A stretch of 64,000 bases of DNA from Armatimonadota bacterium (GTDB lineage: Bacteria; Armatimonadota; HRBIN16). Shown piece by piece: positions 7,873-17,448 of the stretch (the stretch's first letter is position 1; every line of letters starts with the position of its first letter). The DNA lies in the NCBI GenBank assembly GCA_026003195.1, contig BPGU01000001.1, positions 605,398 through 669,397 of the forward strand, in the 5' to 3' direction. The position numbers were made by a program, and so were the translations under genes. Below the pieces are notes generated by a model. That model was not told where the DNA came from. It was given only the letters and a program-made list of their open reading frames with translations, and searched no databases.

Positions 7873-9431
7873 CCTATCGTGGCGTGGTGGTGGCGCGAAA
7901 CGGCGCGGTAGCTACTTCCCAACCGCTGGCGACAGCAGTGGGGCTCCACGTGCTACAAGAGGGCGGAAATTTTGTGGATGCCGCGCTGGCAATCAGCGCG
8001 GTGTTGACGGTGGTAGAGCCGTACAACAGCCATCTGGGCGGTGATGCGTTTGTCATCGTGTACGACGCCCGCACGCGCCAGACACATGCGCTGAACGCTT
8101 CCGGCCCCGCCCCGCGTGGAGCGACGCGCGAACACTTCCGAGACGGCATTCCTCTGCGCGGAATTGGGAGTGCCTCGGTGCCGGGGTTGGTTTCTGCATG
8201 GGCACTCTTGCAGGAGCGCTACGCCACACGCGAGCTCTCCGACCTGCTGCAGCCTGCCATCCGCTATGCACAACAGGGCTTCCCTGCAGGCTACCGATAC
8301 AGTCAGGTCTTCGCCTCACACGAGCAGGTACTCCGGCAGTTTCCCATCACCTGGCGCGAGCTGCTTCCCGATGGCGAACTGCCCTACCCGGGCAAGATGA
8401 TGACGCAACCGCAGCTCGGCTGGACGCTCAACCGCATCGCCACTGCCGGACCGATGGACTTCTACCGCGGCGAGATTGCCGAGCGCATCCTGCGACACTG
8501 CCAGCACCACGGCGGGCTGTTTACCGAAGAAGACCTTGCCCAGCCGCCCGCGGAGTGGCTGGAACCGCTTCGCGTGGAGTATCGTGGGTACACGTTGCAT
8601 GCCCAGCCGCCCGTTTCGCAGGGGCACATCCTCGCGCAGATGCTGAACCTGCTGGAAGGCTACGACCTGCGCAGCATGGGGGCGTTGAGCGCGCAGGTGA
8701 TCCACCTGCAGGTAGAAGCGAAAAAGCTCGCCTTCGCGGACAGGCATGCCTACCTCGGTGACCCGCGCTTCGTGGACGTGCCAATGGACATCTTGCTGAG
8801 CAAAGAGTATGCGCAGCGACGCAGGCAACAGATAGACCCGAACCGCGCCGCCGCCGACGTGACCGCGGGCGAGCTGGAACATGACACCACCTACTTCTGC
8901 GTGGTAGACCGCTGGGGCAACGCTATCTCCTTTATCCAGAGTATTTTTCACTCCTTCGGCTGTGCGGAGGTCGCAGAAGGCACGGGCATCCTGTTCAACA
9001 ACCGCATGACCGGCTTTTCCTTAGACCCTGACAGCCCCAATGTGCTGGAGCCGGGCAAGCGCACCGCACACACACTCAACGCCTACTTGCTGACGCGCGG
9101 CGACGATCTGGCTTTCGTGGGCGGCACGCCGGGTGGCGACGTGCAGGTGCAGAGCAACACGCAGATGATCTGCAACCTGATAGACTTCGGCATGAACCCG
9201 CAAGAGGCAGTGGAAGCCCCCCGCTGGCAACATGACCCGGAGGGACTGAAGATCGAACGTCGCGTTCCTGCGGACACTCTGCAGGCTCTGGAGCGCAAGG
9301 GGCATCGCGTGCTGTTGCTGCCCGAATGGGGACAGTCGGGTGCAGTGCAGGTGATCGCTGTACACCCGGAAAGCAAGGCTCTGCTGGCTGGCTCCGACCC
9401 CCGCTGTGACGGTCACGCAGCAGGGTGGTAA
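7869..9431 (+). CDS. Gamma-glutamyltransferase family protein (cytoplasmic, YwrD-like)
   Basis: A 520-residue Ntn-hydrolase. N-terminal block NFVDAALAISAVLTVVEPYN and the GG(T)PGGD block near residue 420 are classical for gamma-glutamyltranspeptidases. The autocleavage site and nucleophile is the threonine pair in HDTTYFCVVDRWGN (Thr340/341), as in the family, which makes the large and small subunits. There is no signal peptide, so it resembles the intracellular YwrD type rather than the secreted glutathione hydrolase; substrate is therefore uncertain. ATG overlaps the upstream Uma2 stop by four bases. Confidence 0.85.
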   Translation: MTYRGVVVARNGAVATSQPLATAVGLHVLQEGGNFVDAALAISAVLTVVEPYNSHLGGDAFVIVYDARTRQTHALNASGPAPRGATREHFRDGIPLRGIGSASVPGLVSAWALLQERYATRELSDLLQPAIRYAQQGFPAGYRYSQVFASHEQVLRQFPITWRELLPDGELPYPGKMMTQPQLGWTLNRIATAGPMDFYRGEIAERILRHCQHHGGLFTEEDLAQPPAEWLEPLRVEYRGYTLHAQPPVSQGHILAQMLNLLEGYDLRSMGALSAQVIHLQVEAKKLAFADRHAYLGDPRFVDVPMDILLSKEYAQRRRQQIDPNRAAADVTAGELEHDTTYFCVVDRWGNAISFIQSIFHSFGCAEVAEGTGILFNNRMTGFSLDPDSPNVLEPGKRTAHTLNAYLLTRGDDLAFVGGTPGGDVQVQSNTQMICNLIDFGMNPQEAVEAPRWQHDPEGLKIERRVPADTLQALERKGHRVLLLPEWGQSGAVQVIAVHPESKALLAGSDPRCDGHAAGW

Positions 9432-9451
9432 TGTCAGCAACTTGTGATGAA

Positions 9452-9531
9452 CCTCACCCCGTCCCTCTCCTGAGAGCAGAGGAGCGATTTGACCCTCCTT
9501 GCCTCGCAGGGAAAGGGGGGTGGGAGACAGG
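9452..9531. repeat. GC-rich intergenic repeat (type seen again near 15,090)
   Basis: The gap 9432-9679 begins with a C-rich/G-rich segment ending in CTCGCAGGG-AAAGGGGGGTGGGAG. A very similar segment ends near 15,150 (CTCGCAGGG-AAGGGGGGCGGGAG). Such text is noncoding in both places and looks like an interspersed repeat. Confidence 0.5.
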
Positions 9532-9623
9532 TTTTACGTCCAGCTCCCCGTAACTTTACTAACAGTAATATTGCCGTTTTTCGCCCACATGCTGCCAACA
9601 ACCGGTAATTTGTTCAGCGTCTC

Positions 9624-9639
9624 TGGCTTCGCTTTTGCA
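9624..9639 (+). promoter_or_regulatory. Candidate sigma-54 (RpoN) promoter before the PEP-CTERM gene
   Basis: TGGCTT-N5-TTGCA matches the -24/-12 consensus TGGCAC-N5-TTGCW with exact spacing between the GG and GC elements. It lies 41 bases before the start codon. PEP-CTERM genes are known to be under PrsK/PrsR-type sigma-54 control in other bacteria, which supports the call. Confidence 0.55.
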
Positions 9640-9679
9640 TTACATTAAGGGCGAGAACATTTGAAGGAGGTGCCTTCAC

Positions 9680-10507
9680 ATGGCAAGATTTCTATCGCGT
9701 CTCGCCCTGGCGGGCGTGCTGGGCTTGCTGCTAGTTGGCGGTTCGCAAGCAGCTACCTTTACGCTTACCCACAATGGATGGACGTATACTGAAGACATCG
9801 GATCTCAGGGGCTGGGCGGTTTTGTGGACCCCAACGGTGTAGACCACATGAACCAGAACTGGTGGTGGTTCCGCACCAGCGCGATGCAGAACGAAAAGCC
9901 TCTTTCTACTCTCGTCACTGGGGCGGGGATCGAACTGATTGGGACTAACGGAGCGCGGCTGCGATTCGTGGAATCAGGGCTGTTCTTCGAACTGCAGTAC
10001 ACCCTGACCGGCATCAGCCCTACGCTGGCGAAGGTAGATATTGACTGGAGCGTCAAGTCTGTTGGTCCCAATCTAGGCGTCAGCTTCTTCGCCTACACAG
10101 ACTTTGATCTGAACAATACGGTTAACGAAGGCACAGGCGTTCTGGTCAATCCGCAGACGGTGCGCTATGTAGACGGCACGACAGCTGCAGACGTTATCGC
10201 CAGCCAGACCGACTTGGTTGGCTACGAGGTTGCAGGGTGGCCTGGCTTGCGCGATCTGCTGAATGACGGTGCGGTTTACAACGTTTCCAACTCCGGCTTG
10301 CCCTTCGGACCAGGCGATATGACAAGCGTCTTCCAGTGGAGCGGCTCGGTCTCTCAGGGTGCACCTTTGTCGGGTACGTTGACCAAGGTCATTGACCTGG
10401 CATATAACCCGCCGCCACCCGGTCCCGTCATTCCCGAACCGGGCACCTGGGCGCTCATGCTGAGCGGTTTGATGCCGGTCGCTCTGCGCCTGCGCAAAAA
10501 GGCTTAA
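9680..10507 (+). CDS. PEP-CTERM sorting-domain protein, secreted
   Basis: A 275-residue exported protein. It has a signal peptide (hydrophobic residues 4-24), a beta-rich body of unknown function, and an exact C-terminal sorting signal: IPEPGTWALMLSG, a hydrophobic stretch, then basic RLRKKA. An exosortase, coded elsewhere, would cleave at the PEP motif and release or anchor the protein at the surface, usually with exopolysaccharide. A strong ribosome site (AAGGAGGTG) precedes the ATG, a sigma-54-like site lies upstream and a hairpin terminator downstream, so it is a single-gene unit. Confidence 0.85.
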   Translation: MARFLSRLALAGVLGLLLVGGSQAATFTLTHNGWTYTEDIGSQGLGGFVDPNGVDHMNQNWWWFRTSAMQNEKPLSTLVTGAGIELIGTNGARLRFVESGLFFELQYTLTGISPTLAKVDIDWSVKSVGPNLGVSFFAYTDFDLNNTVNEGTGVLVNPQTVRYVDGTTAADVIASQTDLVGYEVAGWPGLRDLLNDGAVYNVSNSGLPFGPGDMTSVFQWSGSVSQGAPLSGTLTKVIDLAYNPPPPGPVIPEPGTWALMLSGLMPVALRLRKKA

Positions 10508-10536
10508 CAGGTAAAAACACTTCCTTCCCTCCACAT

Positions 10537-10570
10537 CCCTCTCCTCAAGCAGGAGGGGGATTTCCTTTTG
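10537..10570 (+). terminator. Rho-independent terminator of the PEP-CTERM gene
   Basis: CCCTCTCCT (10537-10545), loop CAAGC, AGGAGGGGG (10551-10559), then ATTTCCTTTTG. The stem has one G-T pair; the T-run is broken by CC. Confidence 0.6.
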
Positions 10571-10617
10571 TAAGCGTCTTGGTGGTGAAATGCACACTGA
10601 AGTGTGCTACTACGAAC

Positions 10618-10650
10618 GGAGCTGGAGGGCGAGGCTCCTGCCGAGCCGTA
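10618..10650. repeat. Interspersed repeat, copy 1 of the GAGGCTCCTGCC family
   Basis: GGGCGAGGCTCCTGCCGAGC occurs here; the reverse complement, with one or two changes (GCTTGGCAGGAGCCTCGCCC), occurs at about 15,173-15,192. Both are intergenic. Confidence 0.5.
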
Positions 10651-10704
10651 CCCATTTGGTCGCGACGGAGCACCCTCCCTCCAATACTGCCGTTCAGCAG
10701 AAGA

Positions 10705-11016
10705 TTACCCCTGTCCGTTCACGTTCTGGACGTGGAAATCGAAATGGATAGGTTCATGCGTGGTCAGGTGGCGTTGAATCTCCTTCACGCGCACCGTATG
10801 CACACGGTCGGAGCCGTTTTGCAGGCTCAACTCCAGCACGGCGTTGCTCTTTCCACCCTGCTGCACGATGGCGTCTATCGTCTCACGCACGGGAACCAGC
10901 AGTTGCAGAGGTTCTATCCCTTTGCCGTAAAGGCTGGCGGTTGCGTAGCCTTTGCGCCGCCACTCCTTGCGCTGTCCTTTGGTCAAGCCGTGATGCACCA
11001 TTGCGCTAATTGCCAC
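10705..11016 (-). CDS. rplY: 50S ribosomal protein bL25, short form
   Basis: A 103-residue protein with the 5S rRNA-binding fold of L25/Ctc: a lysine/arginine-rich start (GQRKEWRRKGYA), SLYGKGIEPLQL, and the family block RVKEIQRHLTTHEPIHFDF. It lacks the C-terminal beta domain of Ctc-type L25, so is like the E. coli form. GTG at 11014-11016 is preferred because GGAGGT sits seven bases before it; the ATG at 11022 is only one base from that site. It binds 5S rRNA in the central protuberance. It is 26 bases downstream of copA on the same strand. Confidence 0.85.
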   Translation of the reverse strand: MAISAMVHHGLTKGQRKEWRRKGYATASLYGKGIEPLQLLVPVRETIDAIVQQGGKSNAVLELSLQNGSDRVHTVRVKEIQRHLTTHEPIHFDFHVQNVNGQG

Positions 11017-11042
11017 AGACATCACCTCCCTTGCCAAAGTGT

Positions 11043-13217
11043 TTAGACTGCACGACGCAAGCGCAGGGCGTTCGTGACCACCGATACCGAACTCAGGCTC
11101 ATCGCCAGCGCGGCGAGCATCGGGCTGAGATAGCCCATCGCCGCCAGAGGGATACCCAGTACATTATACACAAAGGCGAAAAAGAGGTTCTGGCGTATCG
11201 TGCGCACCGTGGCGTGTGACAGTTTCAGCGCGGTTGCCACCCCACGCAGGTCGCTGCCCAGCAAGGCGATGTCTGCGCTTTCCAGTGCCACGTCGGTACC
11301 TTCGCCCATCGCGATACCCACATCCGCCTGCGCCAGAGCAGGGGCATCGTTGATGCCGTCGCCCACGAAAGCCACCCTGTGCCTCTGACTTTGCAACTTC
11401 GCTACGGCTTCCGCCTTGCCCTGTGGTAGCACCTCTGCTAGTACCCGCTCCGGGCAGATGCCCACTTCCTGCGCGATGGCTTCCGCCACCACCCGCTGGT
11501 CGCCAGTGACCATCCATACCTCCAGACCCATTGCCTGTAGCCGGTCAACCGCTTCCCGTGCTGTCGGGTGCGGTTCATCACGCAGGGCAAGTACTCCCGT
11601 GACCTCATCATCCACCGCCACCAGCACCGTCGTGTACCCCTGTGATTGCAGAGCCTGTACCCTTTGCTGAGCCTGTGGGTGGATGGTTATTCCCTCTGCT
11701 TCGAGCAGACGCGCGGAGCCGACCGCCAGGCGACGCCCATCCACCTCCGCCAGCACGCCGCCACCAGCAACAGCGCGAAAGCCGTTCGTGGCGGGCACCG
11801 GTATCCTCTGTTCTTGTGCAAACTGCACAATCGCCTGCCCAAACGGGTGCGTGGAGCCAGACTCCGCCGCTGCTGCCAGCTTCAGCAGGTCTTCCTTTCC
11901 CATGCCGTTCCACGTTTCGATATGGTGCACCCGGGGTTTGCCGAGCGTCAGTGTGCCTGTTTTGTCCAGAAGCACGGTGTCCACCTGGCGAGCGCGTTCC
12001 AGGGTTTCCGCATCTTTGACCAGCACGCCCAGCTCCGCCCCTCTGCCTGTGCCCACCAGCACCGCTGTGGGCGTCGCCAGTCCTAACGCACATGGACAGG
12101 CAATGACCAGCACGCCCACTGCGTGTATCATCGCCACAGTGAAGCCTGCCTTCAGCACCAGCAACCATACCGCGAACGTGCCCAGCGCAATCAGCAGTAC
12201 CACCGGCACGAACACGGCAGCAACTGCGTCCGCCAGCCGCTGCACGGGAGCCTTCGCCTCCTGCGCCCGCTCCACCGCCCGCACAATTTGCGCCAGCAGG
12301 GTATCTGCCCCCACCCGATGCGCGCGAACCACCAGCACGCCGTCGGTATTCAGCGTGCCTGCCGCCACGCTATCGCCTGCGTGCTTCTCCACCGGCACGC
12401 TTTCGCCTGTGAGCATACTCTCGTCCACCGTGGCGAAGCCGTCTACCACCTCGCCGTCCACCGGTATCGCCTCGCCGCTGCGCACACACAGCAAGTCGCC
12501 TGCACGCACGGCGGACACGGGGATGCGCTCCTCCTTGCCGTCGTGGATTCGTGTGGCTTCCTGTGGCGCAAGGCGCATTAGCCGTTCAATCGCCTGGCGG
12601 GCGCGTCCCTTCGCCCGCGCCTCGAGATATTTGCCGAAGGTGACGAGCGTGATAATGACCGCCGCCGTCTCGTAGTACACTGCTCCATCTATCCAGAAGG
12701 TGGCGGCGAGGCTGTAGAAGTAGGCGGCGGATGTGCCCAGCACAATCAGCGTCTCCATGTTTGCGCTGCGTGCGCGGAGCGCGTACCACGCCTTTACATA
12801 GAACGGCGCGCCGATGAGGAACTGCACCGGGGTGGTGAGTGCCAGCAGGAGCAGTTTCAGCATGTAGGAAGGATGATGCACCGCCATGCTGAGCGCAAAC
12901 ACAGGCAAGGTCAGCAGTACACTCACCAGCAGGCGACGGCGGGCGTGATGCAACTCCTGTGCGGCATGTTCGGAGGGCAGGGGAGCAGGGGTTTCTTCGG
13001 TGATGGGCTGTGCGGTATATCCCGTCATCTCCACCGCTTGCAGCAGCTGTTCTATCTGCACGGATTGCGGGTCGGCGTGCACGGTCGCGCTCTCGGTGGC
13101 GAGGTTGACGATGGCCTCCTGCACGCCGGGCACCCTTTGGAGCGCGCGCTCCACCCGCGCCACACACGCCGCGCAGGTCATCCCTTCGATGTGTAAACGA
13201 ATCTCCTGTGGGGGCAT
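11043..13217 (-). CDS. copA: Copper-exporting P1B-type ATPase CopA
   Basis: A 724-residue pump. In order: one heavy-metal-associated domain with GMTCAAC, six to eight membrane segments, the actuator TGES (MLTGESVP), the transmembrane metal site [10 protein letters not shown], phosphorylation site DKTGTLT, the HP locus (STHPFGQAI), and [10 protein letters not shown]. The CPC motif with a MTCAAC domain indicates Cu(I) export. Start at the ATG 13217 has AAGG at a good distance; a TTG two codons upstream is an alternative. A 16-bp palindrome lies upstream in the spacer shared with the next gene. No CopZ or CsoR gene is adjacent. Confidence 0.92.
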   Translation of the reverse strand: MPPQEIRLHIEGMTCAACVARVERALQRVPGVQEAIVNLATESATVHADPQSVQIEQLLQAVEMTGYTAQPITEETPAPLPSEHAAQELHHARRRLLVSVLLTLPVFALSMAVHHPSYMLKLLLLALTTPVQFLIGAPFYVKAWYALRARSANMETLIVLGTSAAYFYSLAATFWIDGAVYYETAAVIITLVTFGKYLEARAKGRARQAIERLMRLAPQEATRIHDGKEERIPVSAVRAGDLLCVRSGEAIPVDGEVVDGFATVDESMLTGESVPVEKHAGDSVAAGTLNTDGVLVVRAHRVGADTLLAQIVRAVERAQEAKAPVQRLADAVAAVFVPVVLLIALGTFAVWLLVLKAGFTVAMIHAVGVLVIACPCALGLATPTAVLVGTGRGAELGVLVKDAETLERARQVDTVLLDKTGTLTLGKPRVHHIETWNGMGKEDLLKLAAAAESGSTHPFGQAIVQFAQEQRIPVPATNGFRAVAGGGVLAEVDGRRLAVGSARLLEAEGITIHPQAQQRVQALQSQGYTTVLVAVDDEVTGVLALRDEPHPTAREAVDRLQAMGLEVWMVTGDQRVVAEAIAQEVGICPERVLAEVLPQGKAEAVAKLQSQRHRVAFVGDGINDAPALAQADVGIAMGEGTDVALESADIALLGSDLRGVATALKLSHATVRTIRQNLFFAFVYNVLGIPLAAMGYLSPMLAALAMSLSSVSVVTNALRLRRAV

Positions 13218-13252
13218 CTCCAAGCCTTGATGGTGACAACTCCTGTAACCTC

Positions 13253-13282
13253 ATTATACCTGAACGACGCAAGCGCTTGCGT
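13253..13282. promoter_or_regulatory. Perfect 16-bp palindrome (LacI-type operator-like) overlapping copA promoter region
   Basis: ACGCAAGCGCTTGCGT at 13267-13282 is a perfect palindrome with the AANCGNTT core of LacI-family operators. On the minus strand a TATAAT (13253-13258) follows it toward copA, so the palindrome covers the -35 position. The divergent peptide-binding protein gene starts 88 bases on the other side, so either gene could be the target. Confidence 0.5.
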
Positions 13283-13369
13283 AGAGCATGGCATATATGC
13301 TAAACTTCCCCACAGATAGCGTCAGGGAATACCGTCTCGTACAGGACTTCGCAGGAGGTATGCTATAGC

Positions 13370-14989
13370 GTGCGACGATACGTCACTCTGCTTGTGGGAG
13401 CTCTGCTGGTGCTACCCTTTGCTGTGGGTTGTGGCAAGCGGCAGGCTTCTGCGCCGCCAGCTCAAAACGTGCTGCGTTATGCTCTCACGACCGAACCTAC
13501 CACCTTCGACCCCGCCCTGGTGCGTGATGGACCCACGATCGACATGCTCTTCCACGTGTTCGAGGGGCTGGTGCAATGGGATGAGAACAACCGCTTGCGT
13601 CCCAATCTGGCGGAGCACTGGGAGGTCAGCAACGGCGGACGTACCTACACCTTCCACCTGAAGCGCGGGGTGAAGTTCCACAACGGGCGCGAGGTGACCG
13701 CGGAGGACTTCAAATACTCCATCGAACGCGCCTGCGACCCCGAGCTGGCTTCGCCGGTGTCCGCTACCTACCTGAACGATATCGTGGGCGCGATGGACAA
13801 GTTGAACCGCAAAGCCAAAGAGGTGAAGGGTGTAGAGGTGGTGGACAAATACACCCTGCGTATCACTATCGATCACCCGAAGGCGTACTTCCTGGCGAAG
13901 CTCACATACCCCACCGCCTACGCGGTGTGCCGCGAGGCGATCGAGCAGGGTGGCGACGAGGTCAACGGCAGGCGCCTGCGCATCAATGAGCGGTGCGCCA
14001 TCGGCACGGGACCTTTTCGGGTAAGCCAGTATCTGCCCGGTTCCAAAGTGGTGCTGACCGCGAACAAGGACTATCATGGTGGCGCACCCAAACTGGACGG
14101 CATCGAGCGTCCCATTGTGCTGGATGCCAGCACTCGCCACGCCATGTATGAGCGAGGCGACCTGGACATTGTGGATGTGCAAAAAGGGGATTTACTGCGC
14201 GACCAGCAAGACCCGGTGCTGAGCAAAGAGCTGCACACCTTTGATCGCGCGGCAGTGTTTTACCTGGGGTTGAATCAGAACGTGTTCCCGCCGTTTCAAG
14301 ACCGTCGGGTGCGCCTTGCCTTAGCCTATGCTACCGATAAGGACGCTATTGTGAGAGTCGCGTTGATGGGCGTGCCGCAGAAGGCGAACGGTATCATCCC
14401 GCCGGGTGTGCTGGGGCACGACCCGGAGTTCCAGGGTATCCCGTACGACCCTGAGAAGGCGCGTCAATTGCTCGCGGAAGCGGGTTACCCCGGAGGCAGG
14501 GGCTTTCCCACCCTCACGTTAACCTTCCGCGAGAAGACGCCCGATCTGCGCCGTACTGCCGAGATGATCAAAGAGCAGTACCGCAAAGAACTGGGCATCA
14601 ACGTGGAACTGCGCGAGATGGAGTGGGGAGCGTTCCTGGACGCCTTAGACCGCAAGGAACTGCCTTTCGTCCACCTGCGCTGGGCGGCGGACTACCTGGA
14701 CGCGCAGAACTTCCTGTCGGTGATGCTACGTACCGGCGCGCCTGAGAACGTGGTGGGTTATAGCAACCCGCGCTTCGATGCACTGTGCGACCGGGCGGAC
14801 AGGGAACAGGACGAACAGAAACGTGTCCAGCTCTACCGCGAAGCGGAGCGGATTGCGGTGACGGAAGATGTGCCGTGGATCACCCTCTACTTCCAGCGCG
14901 ATGTGGAGCTAATCAAACCTTACGTGAAGGGCATCCGCGACTCGCTGATGGGTCACCTGCCACACGTGACCACATTCATAGAGCGGTGA
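13370..14989 (+). CDS. ABC transporter substrate-binding lipoprotein, OppA/DppA family (SBP_bac_5)
   Basis: A 539-residue extracytoplasmic solute-binding protein. The N-terminus is a lipoprotein signal with lipobox AVGC (Cys21). Family blocks are plain: LTTEPTTFDPALVRD, HVFEGLVQWDENN, LAEHWEVSNGGRTYTFHLK, VKFHNGREVTAEDFKYS and PPFQDRRVRLALAYATDK. Members deliver oligopeptides or other solutes to an ABC permease; the ligand is unknown. GTG start, with AGGAGGT about ten bases upstream. No permease or ATPase genes adjoin it, so its partner must be elsewhere. Confidence 0.88.
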   Translation: MRRYVTLLVGALLVLPFAVGCGKRQASAPPAQNVLRYALTTEPTTFDPALVRDGPTIDMLFHVFEGLVQWDENNRLRPNLAEHWEVSNGGRTYTFHLKRGVKFHNGREVTAEDFKYSIERACDPELASPVSATYLNDIVGAMDKLNRKAKEVKGVEVVDKYTLRITIDHPKAYFLAKLTYPTAYAVCREAIEQGGDEVNGRRLRINERCAIGTGPFRVSQYLPGSKVVLTANKDYHGGAPKLDGIERPIVLDASTRHAMYERGDLDIVDVQKGDLLRDQQDPVLSKELHTFDRAAVFYLGLNQNVFPPFQDRRVRLALAYATDKDAIVRVALMGVPQKANGIIPPGVLGHDPEFQGIPYDPEKARQLLAEAGYPGGRGFPTLTLTFREKTPDLRRTAEMIKEQYRKELGINVELREMEWGAFLDALDRKELPFVHLRWAADYLDAQNFLSVMLRTGAPENVVGYSNPRFDALCDRADREQDEQKRVQLYREAERIAVTEDVPWITLYFQRDVELIKPYVKGIRDSLMGHLPHVTTFIER

Positions 14990-15079
14990 GGTTCTGGCAC
15001 GCAAACAGCATCTGTACGCCCTGCTCCATATCTTCTCGCAAGCCGCAGGGGGTGAAATCACCCCCGCGCGAGGTCAAGA

Positions 15080-15203
15080 TCACCGTTGTCCCTTCTCCGA
15101 CGAGGGGGAGGGATCGCCGCTCCCCCTTCCCTCGCAGGGAAGGGGGGCGGGAGGTTAGGTCCAACACCAACGGCTTGGCAGGAGCCTCGCCCCCCAGAAC
15201 GGT
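15080..15203. repeat. GC-rich interspersed repeats in the 14990-15254 gap
   Basis: The 265-base gap contains no credible gene. It holds two repeat types also found elsewhere in the window: the CTCGCAGGGAAGGGGGGCGGG segment (compare 9,510) and the GCTTGGCAGGAGCCTCGCCC segment (reverse complement of 10,625). Confidence 0.5.
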
Positions 15204-15254
15204 ATTGCCATCCTGTTATTCTCAGAGCCATCAGGCTTGACGAACTACCGGTGG

Positions 15255-16142
15255 CTACAGACCCCATCGCTGGCGTGCCTCATCCACAGTCAGCACGCGC
15301 TCTTTGCCCAGCACCTCGTGTCCTTTCGGGTTCTCTCCTATCCACCGTTCATCGGCAGGCTCGTCCGCACGCTGGTAGCGGGTGTCGCAGCTGAGGCGGT
15401 AGGTATTGGTGACATTGTTCAAAGAGCCATGCAGGGTGAACATGCCGAAAATGATGGCATCGCCCGCTTCGAACTCAGTAGTCAGCCACCGACCGCCGAA
15501 CTTGTCCACCACCTCCACCGGGTCCTTGGAGAACCAACCGTCCACCCTGTCACGGTCTACGTCCACCCTGCCGTAGCTCTGCTTGAGCTGTTCAAGCCGG
15601 TGGGAGCCCTCCAGTATCGCCAGAGGTCCCTTTTCCAGAGGCACATCTCCCAGAGGCGTCCACATGGTGTACAGGTTGGTCGTACCTCTGCCCATGTAGA
15701 CGATGTCGTAATGCGCACCTGTAAACTCCCCCGTGCCCACTGCCCGCAACCATTTGTAGTGGAAGGTGATGGCAGGCGCGCCCAGAAAATCGCTGAAGAA
15801 CTGCATGACCTCGGGCGACTCGACCACCGCCAGAAACGCGGGGGTATGGGTGACCGCTTTCGCACCGCCTAGAAACGATCCACGCGCTCCCTCTGCAATC
15901 ACTCCCTCGTCCAGTGGATGGCGCATGTCGACCTGTCCGTTCGCCGCGAGGTTTTCCAGAAGTACTCGTCGCGCCGCTTTCACCTTCTGAGGGTCATGCA
16001 GACGCCGGAAGAGCAGGTAGCCGTCTTCTTGCATACGCGCTCGCAAAGCGTCCATATTGCCCATCAGCACATTGGCGTCACGTAAGGTACCCAGATACTT
16101 ACCGCCCATCTCCAGCTCGCGGATGCCCATGACTACCTTCAT
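15255..16142 (-). CDS. Phytanoyl-CoA dioxygenase (PhyH) family protein
   Basis: A 295-residue Fe(II)/2-oxoglutarate-dependent oxygenase-like protein. The His-x-Asp metal pair is in GAHYDIVYMG, the distal His in FTLHGSLNN and an Arg in SCDTRYQRADEP that would hold 2-oxoglutarate; LAILEGSHRL is also typical of PhyH. It would hydroxylate a small organic molecule; substrate unknown. The start at 16142 follows AAGGAG by nine bases; upstream in-frame ATGs lack spacing for that site. Stand-alone gene. Confidence 0.82.
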   Translation of the reverse strand: MKVVMGIRELEMGGKYLGTLRDANVLMGNMDALRARMQEDGYLLFRRLHDPQKVKAARRVLLENLAANGQVDMRHPLDEGVIAEGARGSFLGGAKAVTHTPAFLAVVESPEVMQFFSDFLGAPAITFHYKWLRAVGTGEFTGAHYDIVYMGRGTTNLYTMWTPLGDVPLEKGPLAILEGSHRLEQLKQSYGRVDVDRDRVDGWFSKDPVEVVDKFGGRWLTTEFEAGDAIIFGMFTLHGSLNNVTNTYRLSCDTRYQRADEPADERWIGENPKGHEVLGKERVLTVDEARQRWGL

Positions 16143-16253
16143 TTTTCTCATCTCCTTAGCAGAGAAAAAGATATGTTTCTTTATCATATCTAACTGTGAC
16201 CTTGAATTGCAATAGCAGCTATGCCCCGTATGCGCACTTTCCCAGTAGCACAG

Positions 16254-16289
16254 AAAAAAAGCCCTCTCCTCTTCATGGAGGAAAGGGCT
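16254..16289 (-). terminator. Rho-independent terminator after the ARPP-1/DUF6569 gene
   Basis: On the minus strand AGCCCTTTCCTCC, short loop, GGAGAGGGCT followed by TTTTTTT (16254-16260). It lies 20 bases after the stop of the gene transcribed leftward. Confidence 0.8.
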
Positions 16290-16308
16290 GGGAGATGAGA
16301 GACGTACA

Positions 16309-17316
16309 CTACCAGTAACGACGCAGGCGAGCCGAGGGACGGCTCAGGCTGGTAAACAGGTCAAAAGTATCGTCTGTACGCCCGTCTGGGGGCTCCGGTA
16401 ACGTAAAGGCGCACAGATGCACCGTTCTCTCGCGAGCCCACAAAGCAGCTCCAACCATCCCAGCTGCCCGCAAGCGCATGTCTTCGCCCTCTCCGGGTGA
16501 AGGGAACGCCTGTGCTTCTGCATGAGCGACACGATGCACGAAGTCGCTGGCGGCGCTACTGGTCAGCGGCGTGAACTCTGGCTGGAAGAAGCTAATAGCG
16601 TCCAGAGCCACACTGCGCAGCAGCTTGGGGAAAAGAAGGCGTAGCGTGTCCGCGTAGTCGAACACGTCCAGGCTGACAATGCGTCCGTTGATGGCGAACA
16701 GCGCTCCCACCTGACCGTCCCGCGGCTGGATGGCACGCTCGTAATCGCCCAGGGTCACCTCGTACTGCTCGTAGATGTCCGCCATCGCGCCCGTTGCGGA
16801 ACGGACCCCCATCTCTCGCTGGCGGTCAGCAATAACATTCCACAGGTCGCCCTGGTCGGCAAGCGGCTCGCCGGTCATTGCTCTGCGGTAGTATACCTGT
16901 TGGGACTTCCGTGCCCGGATCGTGGAGGGCATCGCCTGCCGAGAAGGGCGGAAGTGATGAGAAACATGATGCCACCGCCCCTGCTCCACACAGGTAACCG
17001 GAATGACGATGGTCTCCTCAGCCGGAACAAGGATGGTGAGGTTCACCACACGGTTCTGCTTGGCTCCAATCAGCTCCTCTCCGTCCACGATTAGAACGGC
17101 TTGCGGGGCGCGGTTGGAGACCTTCAAGCTGTTCACCACACCGCCTTCGTGCACTTCACTCACCGTCACCAGGTCTTGCTGCAGCGCCTGTTCCAGTGTG
17201 AGGTAATCCGGGGAACCCGTCGCACCGTCCAGCAGGGGAAACATGCTGAGGTTTTTGAAGGTCACCGGTTCGCCCAGCTGCAAGCGCAGCAATGCTTGAG
17301 TCACTTGCGTGTGCAT
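16309..17316 (-). CDS. ARPP-1/DUF6569 domain protein
   Basis: A 335-residue cytoplasmic protein. Blocks such as LTLEQALQQDLVTVSE, VLIVDGEELIGAKQNRVVN, and CVEQGRWHH are typical of the ARPP-1 (DUF6569) family. Function is unknown; the name comes from association with ADP-ribosylglycohydrolases in some genomes. Residues 35-70 carry the conserved Glu-rich loops. GGAGGG lies eight bases before the ATG; an ideal sigma-70 promoter precedes it and a terminator follows, so it is monocistronic and probably well expressed. Confidence 0.75.
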   Translation of the reverse strand: MHTQVTQALLRLQLGEPVTFKNLSMFPLLDGATGSPDYLTLEQALQQDLVTVSEVHEGGVVNSLKVSNRAPQAVLIVDGEELIGAKQNRVVNLTILVPAEETIVIPVTCVEQGRWHHVSHHFRPSRQAMPSTIRARKSQQVYYRRAMTGEPLADQGDLWNVIADRQREMGVRSATGAMADIYEQYEVTLGDYERAIQPRDGQVGALFAINGRIVSLDVFDYADTLRLLFPKLLRSVALDAISFFQPEFTPLTSSAASDFVHRVAHAEAQAFPSPGEGEDMRLRAAGMVGAALWARERTVHLCAFTLPEPPDGRTDDTFDLFTSLSRPSARLRRYW

Positions 17317-17348
17317 CTTGGCATCCCTCCTTGTTCAGAATTACCTTT

Positions 17349-17377
17349 ATTATACAAGATTTTGTCTCAAAAGTCAA
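17349..17377 (-). promoter_or_regulatory. Strong sigma-70 promoter of the ARPP-1/DUF6569 gene
   Basis: On the minus strand TTGACT (17372-17377), 17-base spacer, perfect TATAAT (17349-17354), 32 bases before the start codon, in an AT-rich island. Confidence 0.82.
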
Positions 17378-17448
17378 GTTCAAAGACATTAACTTAGATA
17401 AACAGACATTTTCATTCGTGCAAATGGCAGTTGTTAGCAGTTAACAAA

